Positions 16,890 through 24,877 of a stretch of 64,000 bases of DNA are shown piece by piece; the first letter of the stretch is position 1, and each line of letters opens with the position of its first letter. A program made the position numbers and the translations under genes. Where the stretch lies: NCBI GenBank assembly GCA_028726465.1, contig JAQYQB010000012.1, forward strand, positions 186,001-250,000, in the 5' to 3' direction. The notes beneath the pieces were generated by a model that was given only the letters and a program-made list of their open reading frames with translations, had not been told where the DNA came from and ran no database searches. Origin of the DNA: Mycobacteriaceae bacterium. GTDB lineage: Bacteria > Actinomycetota > Actinomycetes > Mycobacteriales > Mycobacteriaceae.

Positions 16890-17441
16890 TTAGGACCCTT
16901 CCTGGAAAGAACCATCCGCGGTGATGACCGGCAGGACCGACCAGCAGAAGTTGATCCACTTGTCGGTCTCGCGCCACACGAAGTCCGGGTGGAAGATGGT
17001 CACCGGCTTGGTGTAGATGACCGCCGAGCGCACGTCCACGTTCAGCTTCGGCTTTTCCGGATCCAGATCCTCGTGCTCGAGGATGCGGCAGACCAGGTCG
17101 AGGGTCTTGCCGGAATCCGCGACGTCGTCGACCACCAGGACCTTCTTGCCGTCCATGTCGGAGGCGTCCAGGTACGGCGGGAGCAGTTCCGGCTCGGGCA
17201 GGGTCTTGCCGATATCGGTGTAGAACTCCACGTTGATGGACCCCATGGCCTTGACCCCGATGGCGTAGCCGATGGCCCCGGCCGGGATCAGGCCGCCGCG
17301 GGCGACGCCGATGATGAGATCCGGCATCCAGCCCGAGTCGATGATCTGCTGCGATAGGTTGCGGCTGGCCTCACCAAACGTCTCCCAAGTGAGGTTCTCC
17401 CTTTCCGGTACCGCCCAGTCGGGGTTATGGGGATTAGTCAC
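16890..17441 (-). CDS. Phosphoribosyltransferase
   Basis: 183 residues with the type I PRTase fold. Seen: the PRPP-binding motif KVLVVDDVADSGKTL in the middle, the hood-side GVARGGLIPAGAIGYAIGV loop, and the C-terminal WINFCWSVLP. It resembles the xanthine/hypoxanthine-type PRTases of actinobacteria, moving a purine base onto PRPP. It is not a regulator of the PurR type, since no HTH is present. The AMP nucleosidase gene upstream on the same strand (72 bp away) would release adenine, a plausible functional neighbour. Confidence 0.8.
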   Translation of the reverse strand: MTNPHNPDWAVPERENLTWETFGEASRNLSQQIIDSGWMPDLIIGVARGGLIPAGAIGYAIGVKAMGSINVEFYTDIGKTLPEPELLPPYLDASDMDGKKVLVVDDVADSGKTLDLVCRILEHEDLDPEKPKLNVDVRSAVIYTKPVTIFHPDFVWRETDKWINFCWSVLPVITADGSFQEGS

Positions 17442-17512
17442 GTGGTGCTCCTATCACGGTTGCAGACTCTCGTATGGGGAAACTTTCCGTCTAGTCTATC
17501 GCCGGATTAGCG

Positions 17513-18910
17513 TTAACGGAAAGGCACTTCCCCCAGCGCCCGCCGGAGCTTGCGCGTGTGGAGGCGGGACGGGTTTTCCGCCAGCTGCTCGACCGCGCGC
17601 ACCGCGCACATGACGTGGGCCTGCTTGGAATTCGAGTAGAAGGCCTGCGCCTGGGCCGGCAGCTTGGGCACCGCGTGCAGCGGCAGGTCGCTGACGGCCA
17701 GCAGGGTGCCGTAGGGCACGCGGTAGCGGTAACCGTTGGCGGCCAGCGTGCAGGACTCCATGTCCACGGCCACGGCTGCCGATGCCCGCAGCCACTCCCA
17801 CAGCTGCCGGGTGGTGCGCCACTCCCAGTTCCGGTCGTTGGTGGACAAGACCGTGCCGGTGCGCATGATGGGGTTGTCCGCGCCGTAGATCTCGTCCACG
17901 CTCGCCTCCAGCATGCGCTGGATTTCCGGGATGGCGGGGATCGGGTTCGCCGGGGTGACCGGCTCGTCCAGGAGCCCGTCGTCGCGCTGGTAGGCGTTGC
18001 CCAGGATGAGATCGCCAATGCGCATGCGCCCGTCCAGGCCCGCGCAGTGGCCGATCATGATCCAGGCCTCGGGGCGCAGTACGGCCAGGCAGTCCGTGAT
18101 GGTCTTCGCGTTAGACGGGCCGACCCCGATGTTGATCATCGTGATGCCGTCGCCGGCGGCGGTGATGAGGTCGAAGCGGGGCATTTGGTAGCGCGAGGTC
18201 AGCGTCAGCTCGTCGACGTCCAGGTCCACCGCGTCGTTGGGGTGGATGGTCTCGCCCGTGGGCAGCACCAGCGCGGTGTAGCGCGAGTCCTCGCTGGCGA
18301 GCTCGCGTAGCCCGAACTGCACGAACTCGGTGGTGTGCATGGCGTAGTTGGTGAACAGGATGTACTTCTGCACCGTGTCGACCTCGATGCCGGTGTAGTG
18401 CTCGATCCGCTCGCAGGCGATGTCGAAGCGCTGCGGCCCGAAGTGGAACAGCGGCTTCTCCGCGCCGTGGAAGGCGTCCCAGTCGCCGTCGATGATGGCG
18501 TCGTTGACGTCGTCGAGCGTGGGGCGCGGGACGGTGGTCCCGCGGTCCTGCGGGGCCGGCGGGGCGCCGCGGATGTACTCGGGCGGGATGCGCACGTCCG
18601 AGTAGCCGACGTAGATATCGCACGGGTAGTTGTCCACTAGACGCTGCAGCTGGGCGGTCAGGTAGTCGCGCAGCAGGTAGGGCTTGGAGATCACCGCGGA
18701 ATAGTTGCCGGCCTCGTTGACGTAGCCGAAGGGTTGCGAGCGATCGATGGGGTGCCACTCGCGCACGGCGACGGTGATTTTGGGGTAGCGGACCTGGTCG
18801 TAGTCCGCGAAGTCGTGGGAGCGCCGACAGGACTGCTCGTAGAGTTCGATGAGGCGCGTGACCGCCTCGTCCACCGTCTGCACCTGCACTGTCTCTACCT
18901 GATTGCGCAT
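17513..18910 (-). CDS. amn: AMP nucleosidase
   Basis: 465 residues, near the 484 of E. coli Amn. The N-terminal AMN-specific domain (VTRLIELYEQSCRRSHDF...) is followed by a nucleoside-phosphorylase-like catalytic domain with MINIGVGPSNAKTITD, MIGHCAGLDGRM and DMESCTLAANGY. It hydrolyses AMP to adenine and ribose-5-phosphate, adjusting adenylate levels. A perfect hairpin lies only 23 bp upstream of the ATG (18933-18967), and a DtxR-like box is further upstream, so expression may be attenuated or iron-linked. Confidence 0.9.
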   Translation of the reverse strand: MRNQVETVQVQTVDEAVTRLIELYEQSCRRSHDFADYDQVRYPKITVAVREWHPIDRSQPFGYVNEAGNYSAVISKPYLLRDYLTAQLQRLVDNYPCDIYVGYSDVRIPPEYIRGAPPAPQDRGTTVPRPTLDDVNDAIIDGDWDAFHGAEKPLFHFGPQRFDIACERIEHYTGIEVDTVQKYILFTNYAMHTTEFVQFGLRELASEDSRYTALVLPTGETIHPNDAVDLDVDELTLTSRYQMPRFDLITAAGDGITMINIGVGPSNAKTITDCLAVLRPEAWIMIGHCAGLDGRMRIGDLILGNAYQRDDGLLDEPVTPANPIPAIPEIQRMLEASVDEIYGADNPIMRTGTVLSTNDRNWEWRTTRQLWEWLRASAAVAVDMESCTLAANGYRYRVPYGTLLAVSDLPLHAVPKLPAQAQAFYSNSKQAHVMCAVRAVEQLAENPSRLHTRKLRRALGEVPFR

Positions 18911-18932
18911 GCCGCCACACTACCGCGTAAAC

Positions 18933-18967
18933 GAAGGCCCCGCCGGCTGCACGCTGGCGGGGCCTTC
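18933..18967. terminator. Strong hairpin in the amn leader
   Basis: GAAGGCCCCGCC-N11-GGCGGGGCCTTC: a perfect 12-bp GC-rich stem. On the minus strand it is followed by GTTTACG and then the amn ATG 23 bases downstream. With no gene between it and the amn start, it is either an attenuator or a barrier protecting amn from antisense transcription. No leader peptide or riboswitch is recognised. Confidence 0.55.
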
Positions 18968-19039
18968 TCCCCATGACTAATCTAATCGGTGCTAAACAGA
19001 AGGAGTGGAGCGCAACTTCTGCAAAACAACCGCCCGTGA

Positions 19040-19058
19040 TTAGGCAAGGCTTACTTTA
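19040..19058. promoter_or_regulatory. DtxR-box-like site between amn and the lipase gene
   Basis: TTAGGCAAGGCTTACTTTA matches the DtxR consensus at 14 of 19 positions, including the TTAGG and AGGCT core. It lies 130 bp from the amn start and 125 bp from the lipase start, so the target is uncertain. An AT-rich stretch (19091-19118) that could hold a promoter lies on the lipase side. Confidence 0.4.
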
Positions 19059-19182
19059 AGATACTTTGGAAAGAGCGTCAACCCTTCGGATGACATTTTT
19101 TTAAAAAAGTTTTTCCTAATCCGCCTCACCTGCTAGTTCGCTAGGCTGGAAGGCCCCGGATTGTATAAGGAGATGGTTGTAC

Positions 19183-20217
19183 GTGGCCGCTGATGCACTA
19201 CAGGAACTGCGCTCCACAATCGAAAAGCAGCTGCGCCGCTTTTGGTCGAACGATGCCCCGGCCAACCCCCGTTTCGGCGTCAAGAACACCGCCCCGCCCA
19301 ACGCGCTGCGCGAGGAGGTCGCCGAGGAGATCGCCGAGATGCTGCGCAAAGACCCCACCAAGGAGGGCTATTTCGGCTCGCTGAGCGAGGATTCACGCAC
19401 CCGGATGGCCGTGTCCAACGAGGAGGTCGACTCGGCCGGCTCGAGCTCCACGGTGGACTCGCTCCCGCTGGGCGCGCGGCTGAAACCCCGCGGCATCTTC
19501 GAGGACGACTGGACCGCCCGCCCCAGCCCGGACCGCCCCTGGCCCATCATCTTGTTGCACGGCACGGCCGATTCCAAGGGCATCTGGCAGATCCTGGGCG
19601 GCGAGCTCCGCGAGGACGGCTGGGCCGTCTTCGCCCCAGATTACGGCACGCGGGCGACGGGCCTGCTGCCCGAGTCCGCCGCGCAGGTCGGCGCCTATAT
19701 CGACGCGGTGCTGACCATGACGGGCGCGGAGAAGGTCATCATCGCGGGCCACTCGCAGGGCGGGCTGCTGGCCCGCTACTGGATGCGCGTGCTCGGCGGG
19801 GCCAGCAAGGTTTGCCACCTCATCTCGATCGGCGCGCCCAACCACGGCACCACCGAAGGCGGCATCATCAGCCCGCTGATGGCCAGCAAACGCAACGACT
19901 CCATCATGAAATCCATCATCCAGTCGTTCTTCGGCGACGCCGGCCAGCAGCAGATCGTCGGCAGCGAGATCTTGAGCGCCGTTAACGACGGCGGCGACTT
20001 GGATGAGGGCGTGACCTACACGTGCATCGCTACGCGCCACGATGCCGTGGTGGTCCCGCCCGAGACCTGCTTTTTGTCCCCCAGCAAGGTCAAGGACGGC
20101 ACGGTGCGCAACATCTACGTCCAGGACTTTGATTCTCGCGCGGTGGTGCTCCACCACGACCTGCCGGTGGACCGGCGGGTGCGCGCCATCGTGCGCACCA
20201 TCGTCCGGCAGCTCTAG
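19183..20217 (+). CDS. Alpha/beta-hydrolase lipase
   Basis: 344 residues from GTG 19183, ten bases after AAGGAG. Seen: oxyanion region PIILLHGTADSKG, nucleophile motif GHSQGG with the catalytic Ser, ISIGAPNHGTTEGG typical of class 2 lipases, a likely Asp in TCIATRHDAVVVPPE and the terminal His in VVLHHDLPVD. No signal peptide is evident, so it may be cytosolic or cell-associated. It hydrolyses lipid or other esters. The longer TTG start at 19177 sits too near the ribosome-binding site. Confidence 0.8.
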   Translation: MAADALQELRSTIEKQLRRFWSNDAPANPRFGVKNTAPPNALREEVAEEIAEMLRKDPTKEGYFGSLSEDSRTRMAVSNEEVDSAGSSSTVDSLPLGARLKPRGIFEDDWTARPSPDRPWPIILLHGTADSKGIWQILGGELREDGWAVFAPDYGTRATGLLPESAAQVGAYIDAVLTMTGAEKVIIAGHSQGGLLARYWMRVLGGASKVCHLISIGAPNHGTTEGGIISPLMASKRNDSIMKSIIQSFFGDAGQQQIVGSEILSAVNDGGDLDEGVTYTCIATRHDAVVVPPETCFLSPSKVKDGTVRNIYVQDFDSRAVVLHHDLPVDRRVRAIVRTIVRQL

Positions 20218-20495
20218 TCCGACTCCCGGATGGTCTCGACGAAAAGCCAGCTCGAGTCCAGCTCCCCGTGGCGCGAGCACCGCGCGTGCCAGCCGTCGGG
20301 GCGGACCTGGACCACCATCCGCCGCCCACACAGGCGGCAGTAGCGCGGCACGTCCAGGCCGGCCGCGGCCGCCGGGTGCAGGGCGGAGACCGCTTCCAGG
20401 AGCTGTCCGGTATTCGGGTGGTAGACGGGCGGATCGCCGGCGAGGACGGACGCGGCGAGCGCGGAGTGATTAGTTTCCGCAGATTTCCCCGACAT
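20214..20495 (-). CDS. bsaP: Biotin synthase auxiliary protein BsaP
   Basis: 93-residue protein directly after bioB (its ATG abuts the bioB stop). Seen: a helical N-terminus (HSALAASVLAGDPPVYHPNTG) and a Cys-rich end with RYCRLCGRRM and ARCSRHGELDSSW. It fits the actinobacterial BioB partner, a small iron-sulfur protein needed for BioB turnover. Overlap by 4 bp with the convergent lipase gene. The call rests on context plus the Cys pattern; a generic zinc ribbon is the alternative. Confidence 0.75.
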   Translation of the reverse strand: MSGKSAETNHSALAASVLAGDPPVYHPNTGQLLEAVSALHPAAAAGLDVPRYCRLCGRRMVVQVRPDGWHARCSRHGELDSSWLFVETIRESD

Positions 20496-21476
20496 CTACA
20501 GCGCCTTGATGGGCAGGTCGATGCGCCCGAGCATGTCCACATCCTTTTCGATCTGGCGGCCCAGGGTCGTCAGGTAGTTGCCCGCGATGATGGCGTTGAT
20601 GCCGCCGAGCAGGCCCTTCTCCGTGCCGTCGTCGCCCAGGGACAGCTCGCGGCCGCCGGCGAAGCGGAGGGTGACAGCGGGCATCGCCAGCCGGAAGGCG
20701 GCGACGGCGCGCAGGCCCTCGCCCAGGGGAACCAGCGGGCGATCCGCGAACGGGGTGCCCGGCCGCGGGTCGAGGAAGTTCATGGGCACCTCGCAGGGCT
20801 CGATCTCGGCCAGCTGGGCGGCGAACTCGGCGCGCTGCTCGAGGGACTCGCCCATGCCGATGATGCCGCCGCAGCAGACCTCCATTCCGACCTCGCGGAC
20901 GAAGTCGAGGGTCTGCCGGCGCTCTTCCCAGGTGTGGGTGGTGACCACCTGCGGGAAGAAGCTGCGCGCGGTCTCCAGGTTGTGGTTGTAGCGCTGCGCG
21001 CCCATGTCCTTCAGGCGCTGCGCCTGCTCGCGGGTCAGGGTGCCCAGGGAGCAGGAAATCTCAATGTCGACCTCCGCGTTGATGGCGGCGATGGCCTCCC
21101 CCACCTGGTCCAGGAGGTTATCGTCCGGGCCCTTGACCGCGGCGACGATGCAAAACTCGGTCGCGCCGGTCTTGGCGGTGTTCTTCGCGGCCTCCACCAG
21201 CTCGGCGATATCCAGGCGGGCAGCGCGCACCGGTGAGGCGAACAGGCCCGACTGGGAGCAGAAGTGGCAGTCTTCCGGGCAGCCGCCCGTCTTGATGGAG
21301 ATGATGCCTTCCACCGAAACGTCCGGGCCGCACCAACGCAGGCGAGTTTTATGCGCGATGTCGGCGATTTCTTCCAGCTGCTCGTCGGGGACGGAAAGGA
21401 CCTGCAGGAGCTCTTCTTCATTCAGGCCGATGCCCTGCTCTAAGGCCTTCTCGCAGGCGATATCAACAATACTCAT
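20496..21476 (-). CDS. bioB: Biotin synthase
   Basis: 326-residue radical SAM enzyme. Seen: the [4Fe-4S]/SAM motif CPEDCHFC near residue 63, the YNHNLETA segment, and the [13 protein letters not shown] and RFAGGREL blocks of BioB. It inserts sulfur into dethiobiotin, the last step of biotin synthesis. bioA and bioD are not in the window. It forms an operon with bsaP and probably responds to biotin through a BioQ-like site just upstream (21500-21512). Confidence 0.95.
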   Translation of the reverse strand: MSIVDIACEKALEQGIGLNEEELLQVLSVPDEQLEEIADIAHKTRLRWCGPDVSVEGIISIKTGGCPEDCHFCSQSGLFASPVRAARLDIAELVEAAKNTAKTGATEFCIVAAVKGPDDNLLDQVGEAIAAINAEVDIEISCSLGTLTREQAQRLKDMGAQRYNHNLETARSFFPQVVTTHTWEERRQTLDFVREVGMEVCCGGIIGMGESLEQRAEFAAQLAEIEPCEVPMNFLDPRPGTPFADRPLVPLGEGLRAVAAFRLAMPAVTLRFAGGRELSLGDDGTEKGLLGGINAIIAGNYLTTLGRQIEKDVDMLGRIDLPIKAL

Positions 21477-21499
21477 ACGGGTAGCGTAGCGAACAAAGT

Positions 21500-21512
21500 T
21501 GAACGGCGTTTA
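21500..21512. promoter_or_regulatory. BioQ-like operator upstream of bioB
   Basis: TGAAC-GGC-GTTTA, an imperfect palindrome, lies 24-36 bp upstream of the bioB ATG. It resembles the corynebacterial BioQ box TGAAC-N3-GTTAC (8 of 10 fixed positions, quoted from memory of the family). The regulator gene is not in this window. Confidence 0.4.
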
Positions 21513-21571
21513 ATTTTGCAACTTTAAGTTTATTTCTTTCGCGGGTGGACCGCGGCACTAGGCTGGGGTGC

Positions 21572-22891
21572 ATGAGCGAAAACACCAGCCTGTACGACGA
21601 CACCCTGGAGCTACTCCAGGAGCTTATCCGCAACGCCTGCGTCAACGATCTGACCGATGATTCGGGCCACGAGGTCCGCAACACAGACACGCTGGAGCGC
21701 TTCTTTGCCGGCACTAACGTGCAGGTCCAGCGCTTTGAGCCCCACCCCGGGCGGGTCTCGGTGTTGTTTACGGTCCCGGGCGGCGACGGCGAGCCGCTGA
21801 CCCTGATGGGCCACACGGACGTCGTGCCCGTCGACCAAGACAAGTGGACCAAGCCGCCTTTCGATGCCGTCATCGAGGACGGCGTGCTCTACGGCCGCGG
21901 CGCCGTCGACATGCTCTTCATTACTGCCACCATGGCCGCCGTGACCCGCGAGGTGGCCCGCCATGGGAAGCCAGCGGGCGATCTCACCTTCGCCGCCCTG
22001 GCGGACGAGGAGGCCCGCGGCGGCTGGGGCTCGCGCTGGCTGTATGCCCACCACCCGGAGGCGATGAGCTGGGACAACTGCCTGTCGGAGACCGGCGGCA
22101 GCCACCTGCCGAACTCGCTGGCCTTCAACGTGGGCGAAAAGGGCGCGGGCCAGCGCCGCCTGCACGTGCACGGCGACGCCGGGCACGGCTCGACGCCCTT
22201 CGGCAAGGACTTCGCCATCGTGAAGATCGGCGAGGTCGCCCGGCGGATCGCAGAGGCATCCACGCCCGTGGCCACCAGCGAGACCTGGACCGGCTTCGTC
22301 AAGGCGTTCCGCTTCGATCCCGCCACGGAGCAAGCGCTCATCGGCGGCCAGGGCACCGCGGAAGATTACCGTGCCTTCGGCAACCTGGACGCCTACGCGC
22401 ACGCCTTTTCGCACACCACCTTGTCCCAGACCGTCCTGCGAGCCGGCGGCGCTATCAACGTTCTGCCCTCCCACGCATACCTGGAGATGGACATCCGTCC
22501 CTTCCCCGGCCAGACCCAGGAGGACCTGGACGAGTTCCTGCGCCAGGCGCTGGGCGATCTGGCCGACGAGGTCACCATCGAGCACCTCATTACCGAAGAC
22601 GCCACGCAGTCGGGCACCGACACCGCGCTCTGGCAGGCCATCGAGTCCACCGCCCACGAGTTCTTCCCCGACCTGGACGTCACCCCGGTGCTGGCGACGG
22701 GCGGCTCGGACCTGCGCATCGCCCGGCGCGCCGGCGGCAACGGCTACGGCTTTGCCCTCCACGCACGGGCCCGGGACATGGCCGAGGCCAATTCGCAGCT
22801 CCACAGCCACGACGAGGCGCTCCACTTGGAGGATCTCGATCTCACGGTCCGGGCCTACCGCAGCCTGGTGCGGCGCTTCCTGGGCGTCTAG
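21572..22891 (+). CDS. M20-family metallopeptidase / amidohydrolase
   Basis: 439 residues from ATG 21572. Seen: MGHTDVVPVD (zinc-ligand His and Asp), YGRGAVDM (bridging Asp), ALADEEARGGWGSRWL (catalytic Glu pair), the dimerisation insert, and GGSDLRIAR plus NSQLHSHDEALHLEDL at the C-terminus. It belongs to the M20/M25/M40 family: dinuclear zinc enzymes that cut dipeptides, N-acyl amino acids or succinyl-diaminopimelate. Substrate unassigned. It is divergent from bioB, sharing a 95-bp gap. Confidence 0.85.
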   Translation: MSENTSLYDDTLELLQELIRNACVNDLTDDSGHEVRNTDTLERFFAGTNVQVQRFEPHPGRVSVLFTVPGGDGEPLTLMGHTDVVPVDQDKWTKPPFDAVIEDGVLYGRGAVDMLFITATMAAVTREVARHGKPAGDLTFAALADEEARGGWGSRWLYAHHPEAMSWDNCLSETGGSHLPNSLAFNVGEKGAGQRRLHVHGDAGHGSTPFGKDFAIVKIGEVARRIAEASTPVATSETWTGFVKAFRFDPATEQALIGGQGTAEDYRAFGNLDAYAHAFSHTTLSQTVLRAGGAINVLPSHAYLEMDIRPFPGQTQEDLDEFLRQALGDLADEVTIEHLITEDATQSGTDTALWQAIESTAHEFFPDLDVTPVLATGGSDLRIARRAGGNGYGFALHARARDMAEANSQLHSHDEALHLEDLDLTVRAYRSLVRRFLGV

Positions 22892-22945
22892 AAAGTTTCC
22901 TGCGTACACTTTCCCGAACCGCGAACTCGTGCCAAGATGTATCCC

Positions 22946-23440
22946 ATGAAGAAACGCCTCGCTGCCCTCGTGTTGACCGCTACCCTTGCAACCCCCGCCG
23001 TGGCTTCCGCCGATCCCGTCGACGACCTGCTGGCCAAGGTGCCCGCCGGCCAGATCTCTTGCGAAAAGGCCCGCAGCTACTGGACCAACCCCGGCGACTA
23101 CCAGTCCAAGCGCAGCCAGGCGCTGTCCGTGGCCACCTTCCACCCGCGCGGCGGGGAGATCCGCTCCGCCATCGCCCGCATGGACGACGCGGTCAACCGC
23201 TGCAACCTGGGACAGTCGGGCAACCAGCAGCAGCCTGCCCCACAAAACACCCATCAGAACCGCGCTCCGCAGAACACCCACCGCGCCCAGAACGTGATTG
23301 AGCTGGCGGTCGCGCCCGGCCAGCCGACCGTCGACGTGCCTTTCGCCGGTCAGACCTTCCGCATCCCGGATCTCGCCGCCCTGGCTCGCACCGCGCTAAC
23401 CCAGGTGCAGCAGCAGTTCGGCTCTCTGTCGTCCTTCTAG
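22946..23440 (+). CDS. Small secreted protein, unknown
   Basis: 164 residues from MKKRLAALVLTATL (ATG 22946); an in-frame ATG at 22937 would only lengthen the signal peptide. Signal peptide with ATPAVASADP cleavage region, then a mature part with two Cys (ISCEKA and NRCNLG) likely to form a disulfide, an Asn/Gln/Pro-rich linker with repeated QNTHQNR / QNTHRAQN, and a C-terminal segment (VIELAVAPGQPTVDVPF). Family not recognised. A GAAAGT-N11-ACTTTC inverted repeat lies at its promoter (22891-22914). Confidence 0.65.
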   Translation: MKKRLAALVLTATLATPAVASADPVDDLLAKVPAGQISCEKARSYWTNPGDYQSKRSQALSVATFHPRGGEIRSAIARMDDAVNRCNLGQSGNQQQPAPQNTHQNRAPQNTHRAQNVIELAVAPGQPTVDVPFAGQTFRIPDLAALARTALTQVQQQFGSLSSF

Positions 23441-23760
23441 TCGACCGGACCCAGCTGGAAGTAGATCTCCTCGTGCGCGTGACACCCGGGATTAAACGGG
23501 TGCCCGCACGCCGGGCAGGCGGTGGCTAGCCGGTAACGCCCGTAATTCATCGTCTCCCCACAAACGCCGCACAAAACCGCGTCCGCCTGCTTATCCATCG
23601 CGCCGAACGGGTGATCGGCAAGCTCCGCATGGCAGATAGAGCACGCGTAAAACTGCCCGCACGTCGCACACTTGTTGGCCACCACATCCACCGCGCTATG
23701 CCAGTGCGCGCAACGCCCCTGGGCGTCCACGTCGACGCCATGGATTTCTTTCCCCGACAT
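23437..23760 (-). CDS. CHY-type zinc-finger protein
   Basis: 107 residues with nine Cys and many His: RCAHWHSAVDVVANKCATC, ACSICHAELADHP, LCGVCGETM and CPACGHPFNPGCHAHE. This matches the CHY zinc-finger (also in Pirh2-type proteins and small bacterial proteins) with several zinc sites. Function in bacteria is unknown; a cytosolic zinc- or oxidation-linked role is possible. It is convergent with and overlaps the secreted-protein gene by 4 bp. Confidence 0.75.
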   Translation of the reverse strand: MSGKEIHGVDVDAQGRCAHWHSAVDVVANKCATCGQFYACSICHAELADHPFGAMDKQADAVLCGVCGETMNYGRYRLATACPACGHPFNPGCHAHEEIYFQLGPVD

Positions 23761-23921
23761 ACTCAGCCATTCTTTCCCACGAAAAGAGATACTCTTTGCA
23801 CCTCATACCCTTTCGGGTTTATGCACACTCAACGATACTCAGAGGGAATCAGCAGACTTGCTGGGTTCACTGTTTTGTGAATTAACCAGACACAAACCAT
23901 GCAGCATTCTCAAAGGGAAAT

Positions 23922-24767
23922 CTAAGGCCTCTTCTTTCTCGAATGCCACCACGCCAGTAGGGCAAACCCCGTAACAAGCTGCGTCACGCCGAGTATGATC
24001 CACGCCGTCGAATCTAGGACGACGGGAACGAGGCCTCCCAACACGGTCATCACCGCGTGCATGCCACCATGTGTACCGGCCGCCCACCACACGCTTTTCT
24101 TCCACACAACCACCGCGCCGGCGAGAACCGCCATGCCTAAGGGAAGAACGAGGTATAAGAGAAAATCTGTTGTGCTTTGCTGCCCACCCGAGGAGGAGAG
24201 GTGCGGAACAGTGAAAGCCAAGGTCGTCCACACTACCGTGAATACGGGTCGCTCATCTGTAGTAGAAAACAGCCATCCACGATAAATCAATTCCTCTGGA
24301 ATCCCTTGCAGGAAATAAGAACGTACTAGAACAAAGACGACACCTGCCACTATCACTCCCACTGGAGCAGTGCTGGGGTCTGCATCGTGCTGTGCCACAG
24401 GCTCCGAGAAAGCAGATAAGAAAACCCAGCCAACTACCATCGGTACTGCGACGACAGCCGTGCCACCGAGAATCCCAGGGAGGATTTTCGAGATATCGAG
24501 AAGCCCGATAGCTCGCAGTTTTCTCCGCTCGACAAACCGCAACCATCCCCACAGCATGATCACGACAGCGAGGGGGGTCAGCAGAAAGATAGCAGCATTA
24601 GCTCCGATACCCACAGCGTCGTCTCGCCTCGCGATGGGAAGCTGGTGCAACGGAACACGCACCATATTAGAGGCCATAAGTATGACGAATGCGGCAACGA
24701 TGCGAACCAAGAGTCCCCACCAGTTCAATGGAAGACGTGGGGAAAGAGGTAATTGAGGTTTGTTCAT
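23922..24767 (-). CDS. CPBP-family intramembrane metalloprotease
   Basis: 281 residues, about eight membrane segments. Seen: motif 1 EELIYRGW and the later His in TVPHLSSSGG, the metal-binding Glu/His set of the CPBP (Rce1-like, 'Abi') family. Such proteins cleave in the membrane, e.g. in bacteriocin immunity. Base composition is lower in GC than the upstream core genes. It is divergent from a NarL-type two-component system with a palindrome in the 110-bp gap, so it may be that system's target. Confidence 0.8.
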   Translation of the reverse strand: MNKPQLPLSPRLPLNWWGLLVRIVAAFVILMASNMVRVPLHQLPIARRDDAVGIGANAAIFLLTPLAVVIMLWGWLRFVERRKLRAIGLLDISKILPGILGGTAVVAVPMVVGWVFLSAFSEPVAQHDADPSTAPVGVIVAGVVFVLVRSYFLQGIPEELIYRGWLFSTTDERPVFTVVWTTLAFTVPHLSSSGGQQSTTDFLLYLVLPLGMAVLAGAVVVWKKSVWWAAGTHGGMHAVMTVLGGLVPVVLDSTAWIILGVTQLVTGFALLAWWHSRKKRP

Positions 24768-24837
24768 GTCAGGAAAATTACAGCTACTATGAGCTGTTTT
24801 TAAGTGTCTCCAGTCATTACTTCAGGTCGCTGAAAAC

Positions 24838-24851
24838 ATGACCCACGTCAT
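24838..24851. promoter_or_regulatory. ATGAC-N4-GTCAT palindrome (response-regulator site candidate)
   Basis: ATGACCCACGTCAT is a perfect inverted repeat (ATGAC/GTCAT, 4-bp spacer), overlapping a second one, GACCCA-N5-TGGGTC (24840-24856). It is in the divergent region, 26 bp before the kinase start. The form suits a NarL/LuxR-type dimer, most simply the response regulator encoded at 26118. Confidence 0.5.
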
Positions 24852-24877
24852 GGGTCGGGTGATCTAGGATTAGCCCT

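Noticed and set aside
21611..23281. 556-codon minus-strand frame
   Set aside because: Antisense to the M20 peptidase and the secreted protein, both of which carry clear motifs.
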